From: Luzula sylvatica
Taxonomy: Eukaryota; Streptophyta; Magnoliopsida; Poales; Juncaceae
Direction of reading: 5' to 3'
Assembly: GCA_946800325.1 (NCBI GenBank)
Contig: OX326960.1
Span: 57,310,855-57,374,854, forward strand
DNA: 64,000 nt
Each line of letters opens with the position of its first letter. The stretch's first letter is position 1. Below the pieces are notes generated by a model. The model was not told the origin of the DNA and searched no databases. It worked only from the letters and a program-made list of their open reading frames with translations. Of this stretch, positions 35,457-51,245 are shown piece by piece. The translations under genes and the position numbers were made by a program.

Positions 35457-35906
35457 GGGTGACGCTATTGCAAGAGCTAACATGGCTAAATTGAGAGCGA
35501 TTTCATTTTTTTTTTAATCAAATGATCACTATACCCCAATTTATGGTGATTGATATTTATTATACTTATATACCATTATTTATATCTTCCATGAATAATG
35601 CAAAAATATTTTTCGTAATATTATGAAAAATCAAATCTAACCAATATATATTAATTTTCATATTTAAATATATATGACATGTTACAATTAATTGTTTTTT
35701 TATGATGAAAAAATTAAGAATAAAAATATTTTTTTATATATGAAAGATTTTATTTGCATGATTTATGGAAAATAATAAACTAATAGATAAATATAAGAAA
35801 TATCAATCATCAATTCATAATTAACAGTGATATAACGGTCATTTGATAAAACAAAATTGAAATCGCTCTCAATTTAGTCATGTTGGCTCTTGCAATAACG
35901 CCACCC
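35457..35906. mobile_element. MITE, 450 bp, long terminal inverted repeats, 8-bp TSD
   Basis: The first and last 55-60 bp are inverted copies (GGGTGACGCTATTGCAAGAG...CTCTTGCAATAACGCCACCC) with a conserved inner phrase ctaaattgagagcgattt. It is flanked by direct ttagttaa at 35449-35456 and 35907-35914. The AT-rich interior has no frame. Long TIRs with an 8-bp duplication fit a Mutator-like or hAT-like MITE; the family is inference. Confidence 0.85.
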
Positions 35907-35914
35907 TTAGTTAA

Positions 35915-36757
35915 TTGTTAATCGAGTTTATCTTGTTAATTACTAGTTAATTAAGTGTGTTAATTAGAGATATAAATGATTTTTTATTTTTTATTTTGTT
36001 ACAAGCCCGTAGGCGCGCGCGCACACACTAAAGACTAAATGATATTCTAATAAAAATCATCTTTATAGTCCAGCTACACACAAGACTCGGATTCTGCACC
36101 TCTAGAAAGTGAGGATGGGTATCATCTGCTTGAACTATCAGATGTGGTGGTGAGTTTTGGGGGTGAGGTTTGTGGTGGTGTTAAATGGCCTCAATAAAAA
36201 TAGTTAAATTGTCCCAAACTTAACACCTAACTCGTCAAATAGCCTAAATCAACAGATAAAATCATATATCATCAAATTAAACAATAAATCATAATAAAAA
36301 CATCATTAAACCCTACACATAAAAAAACTAAACTCCAAAACTCATGTGGCTTTCAAATTCGAACATAGCTTATGAATCTATGATGCAACATTGTTACTGC
36401 ATTGGTTTTGAGTTGCCCCCCTTTCTCTTGCTAATTTTATTGGTCCTATTAACAGTGGAAATAATCAATATTAGTTTGTAATTATGAAATTGGTGAAAAA
36501 TGTATTAGATAAAATCAATTTTGTTGGAGGGAGGTTGATTTTTTTTTGAAGTGAAATCTAATCCATGAAACATGGATATTATTGATGACATGTTATTATT
36601 TGTGATATTAATGGAGTTTTAATTCTTAATTTTTGATATTTTATACTAAGCAATTTATCATTAGACCAAAAGAGTATTGGTATTGGTATAGGAGCACGTT
36701 GCTTTATTATGTCTTTGTTTTTGGCACGAGCTACGTGTTATGATTTTGATTCTTTAT
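35915..36757. other. Non-coding spacer
   Basis: AT-rich with a short gcgcgcgcacacac run near 36015. No gene is seen. Confidence 0.5.
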
Positions 36758-36766
36758 TATTGTAAA

Positions 36767-37059
36767 GGGAGCATATATGGAACCCCCCAGATCCACTTCC
36801 GCATCCACGATCTGGGGGGTTTTGATTCGCCTCCCCAATTTGAGTATCCAAGATTGTATTAACCATCAATTAAAATTTTTAATTTTTGTTAATAAATAGT
36901 ACAATTGAATTAACCGTTAATTAACTTTGAATTAGTCGTTAATTAAACTTTGAATTAACCATCAATTGAATTTTTTGGGTGCAATTTGGGGATGGGAATT
37001 TCCCCCCAACCCATATCGTGGGTGCGGGAGTGGGTTTGGGGGGAAGAGTAAAATTTCCC
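36767..37059. mobile_element. MITE, 293 bp, 9-bp TSD, hairpin in each end
   Basis: It is flanked by tattgtaaa at 36758-36766 and 37060-37068. The ends are inverted, diverged copies of about 55 bp (GGGA...CCCCCCAgatCCACTtCCGC). Each end also folds on itself: aaccccccagatc/gatctggggggtt at about 36781-36822, and a ccccccaaccca/tgggtttgggggg pair at about 37002-37043. The 9-bp duplication fits a Mutator-like MITE. Confidence 0.85.
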
Positions 37060-37369
37060 TATTGTAAAATATGACATATACGGCACGAGCACAAGGGATT
37101 CCAATTCCCAAAATATGTGAAGAAAGACAACTTTTTACGGAAATGTTTTTTCTTAATTTGATTAATTATGAAAGATAAACATGAGCATAGAAGAAAATTA
37201 TGAGTATGATTTGAGAAGAGATATCCTGATTAGTAAAAGATAATTAGGGGCCGTTTGGCAAGTGGAATTAGTATAGTGGAATCGGATTATCACGTGAAGG
37301 AGATAAAAATTCTGGAATTAGTAATTTCATTGTTTGTTTGGATGTCTAAATTATAAAATACTGAAAAAT

Positions 37370-38585
37370 ATAATTTTTTTGTTTGGTTGTTTAGAAAATT
37401 TTGGAATTTTATTATTGAAAATGTAGAAATAATGGTTAATTAAAATTCATAAAAATTATTAAGGATTGTTCTTAAATCATCAAATAATATTAAATAAAAA
37501 TAAAAATGTATTGTTGCATATAATTGTTGTACGATATGACAATAATATATAATATTATATTAATTATATGAATATAATAATTATATATCATTATCATAAT
37601 ATATATTAATAAAATGGATACAATTATTATATTATAATATAATAAATTATTATTATATATTACTAAAATATGAATAATAATAATAAAATAACTATATAAT
37701 AATATATAATAATTATAATATATTTTATACATATTATTTACGATATATAATAAGTTTATGAATATCATAATAATAAAATAATTATATAATAATTATAATA
37801 TTATAATAATAAAATAATATTATACACACTATTTATAATACATTACTTATATGAATATTATAATAATAAAATATATTATAATATATTATAATAATATAAT
37901 AATGCTATACATTAATACATAATATTATATTAACTATATGAATATAATAATTATATATCACTATCATAATATATATTAATAATATGGATATAATTATTAA
38001 TATATAATAAATTATTGTTATTATATATTACTAAAATATATCATTATATGAATACTAATAATAAAATAATTACATAATAATAATAACATATATAATAATG
38101 TATAATAAATTAATAATATATAATAATTATATAATAATTATAATATATTATTATACATATTATTTACAATTTATATTAAGTTTATGAATATCATAATAAT
38201 AAAATAATTATAATATTATAATAATAAAATAATATTATACATAATTTTTATAATACATTAATTTTATGCATATTATAATAATAAAATATATTATAATAAT
38301 GCTATACTTATATTTGTAATATATTAAATATATGAATATTATAATAATAAAATAATTATATAATAATTTTAATAATATAATAATACAGTAATACAATGCA
38401 TATTATTTATAATATATTAATTATATATGAATATTATAATAATAAAATAAAATCATATATATTATTTTGTTATAAATAATTGTTATAATAATATTATTAT
38501 ATAATATAATTATTTAATAATTATCTAATTATTATTAAATAAGTATAATATAATAATTTATTATTATTATATCATTATAAGATGA
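37370..38585. repeat. AT-rich tandem repeat block, about 1.2 kb
   Basis: It is composed almost only of A and T in taataa/ataatat units with a longer period. The phrase atgaatataataattatatatca at about 37569 recurs near 37938, roughly 370 bp on. No coding content; open frames here are trivial. Confidence 0.85.
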
Positions 38586-38689
38586 TAGCAAGGAATTGAG
38601 TTTTTCCATCATCTTGATTGGAATTAAGTTTTGAGGGTATTCAAGCAAGAAGAAGATTCCTCCACTTCTTAATTCACCTTCTATTACCC

Positions 38690-40500
38690 TTTTTTTTTTT
38701 TTTTTTTTTTTTTTTTGAATGAGAGGCTTAGCCTTTCGTTTTGTATTGAATCGAAGAAATAAGTTACAGAGATTTCATTTTTCTTTTACAAGAGCCTAAT
38801 AAAAAGTCTCCTATTTATCTTAGCCTAAAAAAAAAACCTGCACTATGGATGTAGCTAATAGGTCTAGTTTGTTATGCCGCACCAGAGTTGGCCGTCTTGG
38901 GCTGCCCGTTGAGCCGTGATTATGTGTGAGAATCCATGAAACCTAAATATTCGCTTGTTGCGTTTTTTCCAGACGTTTCAACATACCGCCATTATAAGCG
39001 AGTCCCATTTCATCCTTTGCTCTTTAGAAATGTTTTTTCGAGTGGTGTACCAACGTTCGAACAGGTGTGTGCTGCCTGCCCATATTACCCCGACGGTGGT
39101 ATTGCGCTCGAAGTGGTCCCATACGTTCTTTGTGTATATGCAGGTCGTGAAGAGGTGGTCACGCGATTCCTCCTCGGTCGAGCACAGGGGGCAGATTGCA
39201 TTGTGTGGCCATCCCTTCTTCCTTATGACGTCCGCCGTGTTAATTCGCTCGTGCATGGCAAGCCACATGAAGAACTTCACTTTGGATGGAGCTCTCGACG
39301 ACCAGATCATCTTCTGCCAGGGGTTTTTTACCCCCGGGTTTGCCAGGAAGTTATAGGCCGATCGGGTAGTGAAGATGTTGTCTCGCGCACATTTCCAGCG
39401 AGTTTCATTCGTTTGCTGATTTTTTTACGTACAACTATCGTAGATGTGAATGATTTTTAGTAGTTGCTTTGTGAGTGGTGATTGGGAGGAGGCTGGTATT
39501 TGCTTAATGTCACTCGCCTCATGTACTCCATGCATTTTGTTCATGTGATATCTCCATAAATTATCCTTGTCCGCATCCATCTTCCAAAGAAATTTTAGTA
39601 ATAGAGCCGTATTAAGTGTGTTGAGGTCGGGTATCCCTAAGCCTCCATTTTTTTTCGGAAGACAAATAGTTTTCCAATTTATGAGGCATTTTGCACCATT
39701 AGTGGTTTGGTCACCGGACCATAAAAAGGCTCTAGTTAGTTTGGTAATTTTGTCTATCACCCATTTTGGTAGTTGTAGGGTTTGACTCATATATATCGGG
39801 ATCGCCGTGAGAGTGGCTTTGATGAGGGTAACACGCCCACCAAACGACAAGCACTTTCCTTTCCAAGAGGCTATCCGGTCTTGGATTTTGCGGATTAGAG
39901 GTAGGAAGGAAGCTTTGTTGGGTTTCTTGTACGATAACGGTAACCCAAGGTATTGAATTGGGAGAGGGGATTTCGGACATTTTAGAATTTCTTGTATGTA
40001 GTTGTCAAATTGTTGTGGGATTGCAATTGTTGCGAAAGAACTTTTGAACCAATTTACTTCAAGTCCCGTAATTTCATTGAATATTTGGATTGCCAGTTGA
40101 ATGAGTTTTAGATTCGTGGTGTGAGCCTCTACGAAGAAAATCGTATCATCGGCAAATTGTAGAACCGGTGTTTGCAAGTGACATGATGATATCAAGAGTG
40201 GTTGTAGATTTAATATTATGGATTGGAGCGTATCAACGGCCAAGTTGAATAATAGAGGCGATAGGGGGTCCCCTTGACGGAGACCTCATTTGTGTGTGAA
40301 ATGATTTGAGCGTGTTCCATTAACCTTAATTGTCGAGGAAGATGATTCTAGGATCGCTTTGATCCATTCTATCCATTTCGAAGGAAACCCCCTAGAGGAC
40401 ACGAGCTTGGTTAGAAAGTTCCAAGAGACGACGTCAAATGCTTTGGAGAAATTTATTTTGAGAAGGATAGTCGGGATTTTTTTCGTTATATAATACATGA
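38690..40500 (-). mobile_element. 5'-truncated L1-type LINE with poly-A tail
   Basis: A T-run at about 38690-38716 is the poly-A tail read from the other strand. Minus-strand frames 40498-40286, 40243-39425 and 39310-38978 are all in the same register. They carry RT motifs (KAFDVVSWNFL, then FADDTIFF, then IQYLGLPL) followed by the zinc-binding C-terminus (WSSRAPSKVKFFMWLAMH, CPLCSTEEESRDHLF). In-frame stops at 40286-40288 (directly before GLRQGDPLSP) and 39425-39427 kill it. Endonuclease and the RT N-terminus are missing. Confidence 0.88.
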
Positions 40501-40557
40501 TACCGGAAATTCAAATGCAAATTCCACTCTTAATTTCATGTGCCAAACATGCCTTTA

Positions 40558-41573
40558 TGGTATATGGAAATATCATGTTTATGAAATTAGGTTGTTTTTT
40601 CACACCATATTTCATGTTATAGATTACTTGTCAAACACGTAACTGTCATTAGTTAACAAATCAAAATCAAAATAAAACTTCAAACTAAATGAAAAAATTA
40701 ATGGGTTAAATTAACCAAAAAGGACCAAGTGAGCAAAGTAAAAAGTCGAGGGACCAATATCGAACTTTTCTCATTAAAACAAATTAAAAAATTAGTTACA
40801 GTTTACAAAACCGTCGGCATGGACCTTGATTTAGCGACGATTGTCTTGGCTGTCAGCATAGACCTAAGTTTTTAGCTACGGTTTGTCCTAGCCTTCGGCA
40901 TAACTCCTGGTTTTCAACTGCGGCTGGTCCTGGCTGTCGACAATGCCCCTGTTTTTAGCTACGGCTTTTATGGCCGTCAACATTACCTTAGTGAGCCATC
41001 CGCAAAGATTTTGCCTACGACCCGTCAGCAAACAAAAGCAACAAAGGAAATGCCTACAGCCATCCATCCATGTTGCATTTGCCTACGATTTTAGAGGCTA
41101 TTGGGCACGGCCAGAGCCGTCCCAATTGCAACAATGTGTGGTAGTGACTTTTCATTTAAATCAGATTTATTTTCATGTATCTGTAGAGAAAAAAAAAACT
41201 AGAGATGTAGAAGAGAAAAACACAGCGAACTGAGAAGAGTGAAAGATAAGCATGGTACCCGAAATGTTCTTTTATATGAAAATATTACTTCTACCGTTTT
41301 ACTTGGTACTTCATAAAATACTAGTTGCCTAATAAAAAAAATCTCATTTTTTAGAGTATCCAAAAAGTTAGGGTTAATTCGTCAAAAATACAAAGAACAA
41401 AAAGGAAAAATCAGTACATTAACTAGAAACATCTATCTTGCTGGCTCATAAAATGTATTTGACTAACGCAACACAAATTATACAAATAATCCAATATATC
41501 AATGGGACAGGGAATAAAAGAGAACACTAGATGACGAGTTCACGATCATATGGGATGTTAACTACCTTGAAAA
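40558..41573. other. Spacer downstream of MCM5 with degenerate 42-bp repeats
   Basis: Between about 40814 and 41000 a unit of about 42 bp recurs (agc(g/t)acggtttgtcctggctgtcggca). It resembles the subterminal repeats of plant CACTA-type transposons. The frame at 40943-41233 has no known motif. Confidence 0.5.
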
Positions 41574-45494
<3,921 letters not shown>

Positions 45495-45619
45495 TTTCGA
45501 AAATGATTTTCACTTCACTATCTCGACACTTTTCTGTATGGAAAGAAGAAGATATCTGAGATATGGATTTCGCAAAATGGAGGGAAAGACTGAGGTAGAA
45601 CTATAAGAAGGGTTGGGGT

Positions 45620-45655
45620 TTTGGCGGGAAAACCTGGGGGAGATTTGGCGGGAAA
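45620..45655 (-). promoter_or_regulatory. Two E2F-type sites in the MCM5 promoter
   Basis: The sequence tttggcgggaaa occurs twice, at 45620-45631 and 45644-45655, 24 bp apart, 126-162 bp upstream of the MCM5 ATG. Both fit the E2F/DP consensus TTTSGCGSGAAA that drives G1/S expression of plant MCM genes. A weaker gcgggaaa lies at 45757-45764. Confidence 0.85.
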
Positions 45656-45656
45656 T

Positions 45657-46274
45657 GTCACGAGCCTCGAGCCTGGATTGGGCTGGCTGGGCTGGTTAAT
45701 TCAGATCCGACAATGATATGTAACACTTTTCTCTAATTTGATGTTACGAGCCTCGAGCGGGAAATGCCCGTGGGCTAGTCCGTTATTATTGTTATTATAT
45801 TATTTTATAGTTCTAATTTTAAACGGTTTATGATCGTCTGCCACTTGACATTATCGTATACAATTGGAACCGTTTTGATTAAGTTCCGATCTTGTCCGTT
45901 CTTGTTCTTCTTGAATCACGATAGAATGAGATATCTCTATCCGTATCAATCTCGAATTGTCGCGTTTCGGTTACTTGTAAATCTCCAGTAAACTTATGCG
46001 TAATCTTGCTTAATTTTGAATTTGAGAAAAAAATTTCCTAATTCACATTTTTCTCTCTAATGGTTATATTATTTTTTGAGGAAGATGAAATGTTAAAATG
46101 ATTTCTTATGTTTCTCTCTCATCCAGGTCTGAAGATTAATCCCTATTAATTCCAAATAATCCCTATTGAAAATTGTTCGTAATAGTAAAAAAACAATAAT
46201 GTAATATTTGTGTCATTTTATATTCATGGTTGCGTTATTAATATTTTTTAAGTAGAAACTAATGAAAATGAAAA
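45657..46274. other. Divergent intergenic region between MCM5 and aminotransferase
   Basis: Short direct repeat cgagcctcgagc at about 45660 and 45747. Otherwise AT-rich with no gene. It must contain both promoters. Confidence 0.6.
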
Positions 46275-46298
46275 GGCCCAAACAGCATATAATGGGCC
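46275..46298 (+). promoter_or_regulatory. Paired site II (TGGGCC) motifs upstream of the aminotransferase
   Basis: ggccca at 46275-46280 and tgggcc at 46293-46298 are about 215-235 bp before the ATG. Such pairs are TCP-factor binding motifs common in plant housekeeping promoters. They could serve either divergent gene. Confidence 0.45.
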
Positions 46299-46508
46299 GA
46301 GCCCCGGCGTTATAACTCACCGCGAATCACGCAATATCTTCTTTCGACGGAGAAACCGAAGCTCAGCCAGAAGCACTTGATTCCGCTCACCGCCTTCTTC
46401 TCGCCACTGTATGCATATACTGACTCCCTTAGTTTCTTAGCTTCACTCGTGATATCTCACTGCATAATTCGAAGATCATTCATCCAGTTCTTCACCAGCA
46501 TCGGATCA

Positions 46509-48703
<2,195 letters not shown>

Positions 48704-49104
48704 AGAGTTTTGGGCTGATTTCTTGGAATGTTTTGGCATTTGTTCGGAGTTCGAGTCTGTTTTCCAAAACAATTTTTGTTTTGTGCAGATTTTTTCAAAA
48801 TTGGAGAATAAATAAACATACTCTTTTGAGCTGGAATAATAAAATATATACTCGAGGCATTTTATTCTTATTCTTAGTTTTAGACATAGAGATGACTTAA
48901 ATATCGGGTATGTTTGATTTGAGAGATTTTGTTGGAGATGTATTTCAAAATAAGCTCGAAATCCTTTGTTTGATTTGGTGTATTTTGGTGAAATCATGGA
49001 TTGAGGGTGGATTTTGGAATACACAAAAAAATTGGTATTCCAAATATTGAGATGAATATCCATGTATTTCATTGTGAAATTATTTCTTCAAATTATATGC
49101 ATAA

Positions 49105-49432
49105 ATAATGTATATTATATTATATTATAATATACAATAATTTACTATCATATAATGTAATGTAATATAATATAATATAATACAATATAATGTAATATAA
49201 TATAATATAATATAAAATAATATTATAATATAATGTAAAATAATATAATATAACATCATATCATATAGTATAAAACAAAACAAATAATATAATATAAAAT
49301 AATATAATATTATATAATACAAAACAATATAATATAAAGCAATATAATATTATATAATATAAAATGATATAATATAATATAATATCAAACAATACAATAT
49401 AATATAAAACAATATAATATAATACAAGGGAT
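49105..49432. repeat. TAATA-type AT microsatellite block
   Basis: About 330 bp of taatataatat units with occasional C. Frames here (Ile/Tyr/Leu only) are not genes. Confidence 0.9.
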
Positions 49433-49718
49433 TAAATATTAAAATATTAAAATAGTGGATATTTTGCACCAAGAATCAAACAAGAGATTTTATATACATA
49501 ATTTCAAAATACAACTATTCAAACAACTCACATGAATTATCAAGGTAGGGCATGTTTGTATTATATAATATTATATTGCTAGGGTTAAGCGTGAAAGGGG
49601 ATGGGAATAAAAATGAAGGAGATAAACAAGTGGGTAATGAATATTTCATGCCTAATACCAAATACACGGACGAGAGAGGCCTTCTGAATTTCGGAGTACA
49701 TATTTTTATGAAAAATGT

Positions 49719-49944
49719 TGTACCTCCCCCACTGCACATCCCCCACGAGTCTTGATGACGTGGCTATGAATTAACACCCTAAAAATTAACACAAAATACA
49801 TGAGTTAACATCAAATTTTGCGTGTTATTTATATTATGTTATGATTTAATATCAAATTAAGATGTTAAATCATGTACTTGTGTGTTAATTTTTAACGGTG
49901 CCACGTCATCAAGAGTGGTGGGGGATAGTTGTAGGGGATGTACA
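49719..49944. mobile_element. MITE copy A of the 'cttgatga(g/c)gtgg' family
   Basis: About 45-bp inverted ends run from tgtacctccccc...cttgatgacgtggc to gccacgtcatcaag...gatgtaca. The AT-rich interior with ttaacac phrases is shared with copies at 57304 and 58120. Confidence 0.75.
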
Positions 49945-50162
49945 TCAGCACTCTATTTTTATTGGGGAGTACAAAATACAGGGATTTGGAACATAGAATG
50001 CAATATATCATGAAATCAAACAAATGATTTTGATCAAAATACAAAATACAGAATACTCGAGTACAATACAACAAAATCCCTCAAATCAAACATGCTAGGA
50101 TAGTGAAATTCATGTATTTCACGTATCTACGTGTATCAAAATCCTCCGAATCAAACATGCCC

Positions 50163-51245
50163 ATCATTGAACATAAATAAATATGTCTTCACTTGTTATT
50201 TTAGTACAACTGGGAAAGGTATCTGGTGAAGACCCGCTTTTTAACTCACAGTGGCTTTTTCTTTTCATCAAATACATATTTCAGCCGACCTAAATATTGG
50301 CCAATAAACACTGAAGAGTTGAAACTTGAACTTTGAAGTTTGAACTGCTATGCACTACTTGCGATTGCGACTGAACATCAGTGCTTGTAGTTGTTCTGTA
50401 CCTATTTCCACCCTGTATGCATTGATTGAGCAACTATTTGCATATGTTTAATACTTTTTTTTAACAAGACAACTTTAATATGTAGTAGATAGAAAGAAGA
50501 AAAAAATCTAATTTTGATCACTAATCTTTCATCAAAATTCAATCAAGTCTCTAATGACGTAAATTATTATGGATGAATAATATATCGATAAATCTAAATT
50601 TAGTTGTTGACGTATTAATATGATTTATTAAATCATGTATTTTTTTAACGAAATAAAATAATTTATGTCGACACACAATCGAATATATCACGTCACAAGT
50701 TATCACATCACAATTTAACAATTCGGTCATTAATTAATGAATGATCCGATTGGACCAAATTAGAAAGGTAAATAACTTTATTAATGATCCGATTGAACCA
50801 AATTAGAAAGGTAAATAACTTTATTGACCAAACTGAAATGTTAATGATTCTATTAAACATTGAATGAATGGTGAGGGGACAATTTTTTTTTTTTTTCAAA
50901 GTAGAGGATTAGTATTCAAGAATACTGCAGCAACAAAAGTATTAAGCGAACTAAAAACATATTAAGCGAACTAAAAAATATCATCAAAATGTCGCATAAC
51001 TGGGGGCGTACATATAACGAACCAAAAATAAACAAACAAATAGGCAAAAATAAACATATAATAAAAGAACAGACTCCAGCTCATTCTAAAGACAATTTGC
51101 AGACCCTAATAATTATTCAACCTCCTTTGTTTGTATACCAAACTACATACGAAACATCAATAACTCGAAACCCTAATTCCTTTCCCAAAACCCCTAAAAT
51201 CACATCATACCCTCTCCGCTCACATACCACCATCGTACCAGTCGA
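50163..51245. other. Spacer downstream of the TM9 gene
   Basis: AT-rich. A 43-bp tandem duplication lies at 50740-50782/50783-50825 (aatgatccgattg(g/a)accaaa) and an A/T run near 50882-50897. The last few hundred bases are probably the TM9 3' UTR. No gene is seen. Confidence 0.6.

Larger units (their letters stand above)
37247..40554. mobile_element. Tourist/PIF-Harbinger-like element with internal expansion and nested LINE
   Basis: The left end GGGGCCGTTTGGCA and the right end (reverse complement AGGCATGTTTGGCA) form a short imperfect TIR flanked by tta on both sides (37244-37246, 40555-40557), the usual Harbinger duplication. Inside lie a 1.2-kb AT repeat and a minus-strand LINE. No transposase remains. 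The assignment rests on ends and TSD only. Confidence 0.5.
48906..50162. mobile_element. Inverted-repeat element with ends GGGTATGTTTGATT
   Basis: The left end gggtatgtttgatttgagag and the right end (reverse complement gggcatgtttgattcggagg) are inverted copies. A second inner copy of the right end lies at about 50072-50095. The ends resemble Tourist/Harbinger-type termini. A clear target duplication was not found (atc on both sides at best). The interior holds an AT repeat and a nested MITE. Confidence 0.5.

Noticed and set aside
37490..37768. 92-codon Ile/Tyr/Asn frame
   Set aside because: Pure AT repeat; trivial open frame.
38936..39460. 174-codon plus-strand frame
   Set aside because: It is the antisense of the LINE zinc-binding region, whose minus-strand reading has clear RT-family motifs.
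46377..46508. N-terminal extension of the aminotransferase from an upstream in-frame ATG
   Set aside because: Family proteins begin at MASL and the extension lacks transit-peptide character; probably 5' UTR.
49125..49322. 65-codon Tyr/Ile/Leu frame
   Set aside because: AT microsatellite; trivial open frame.
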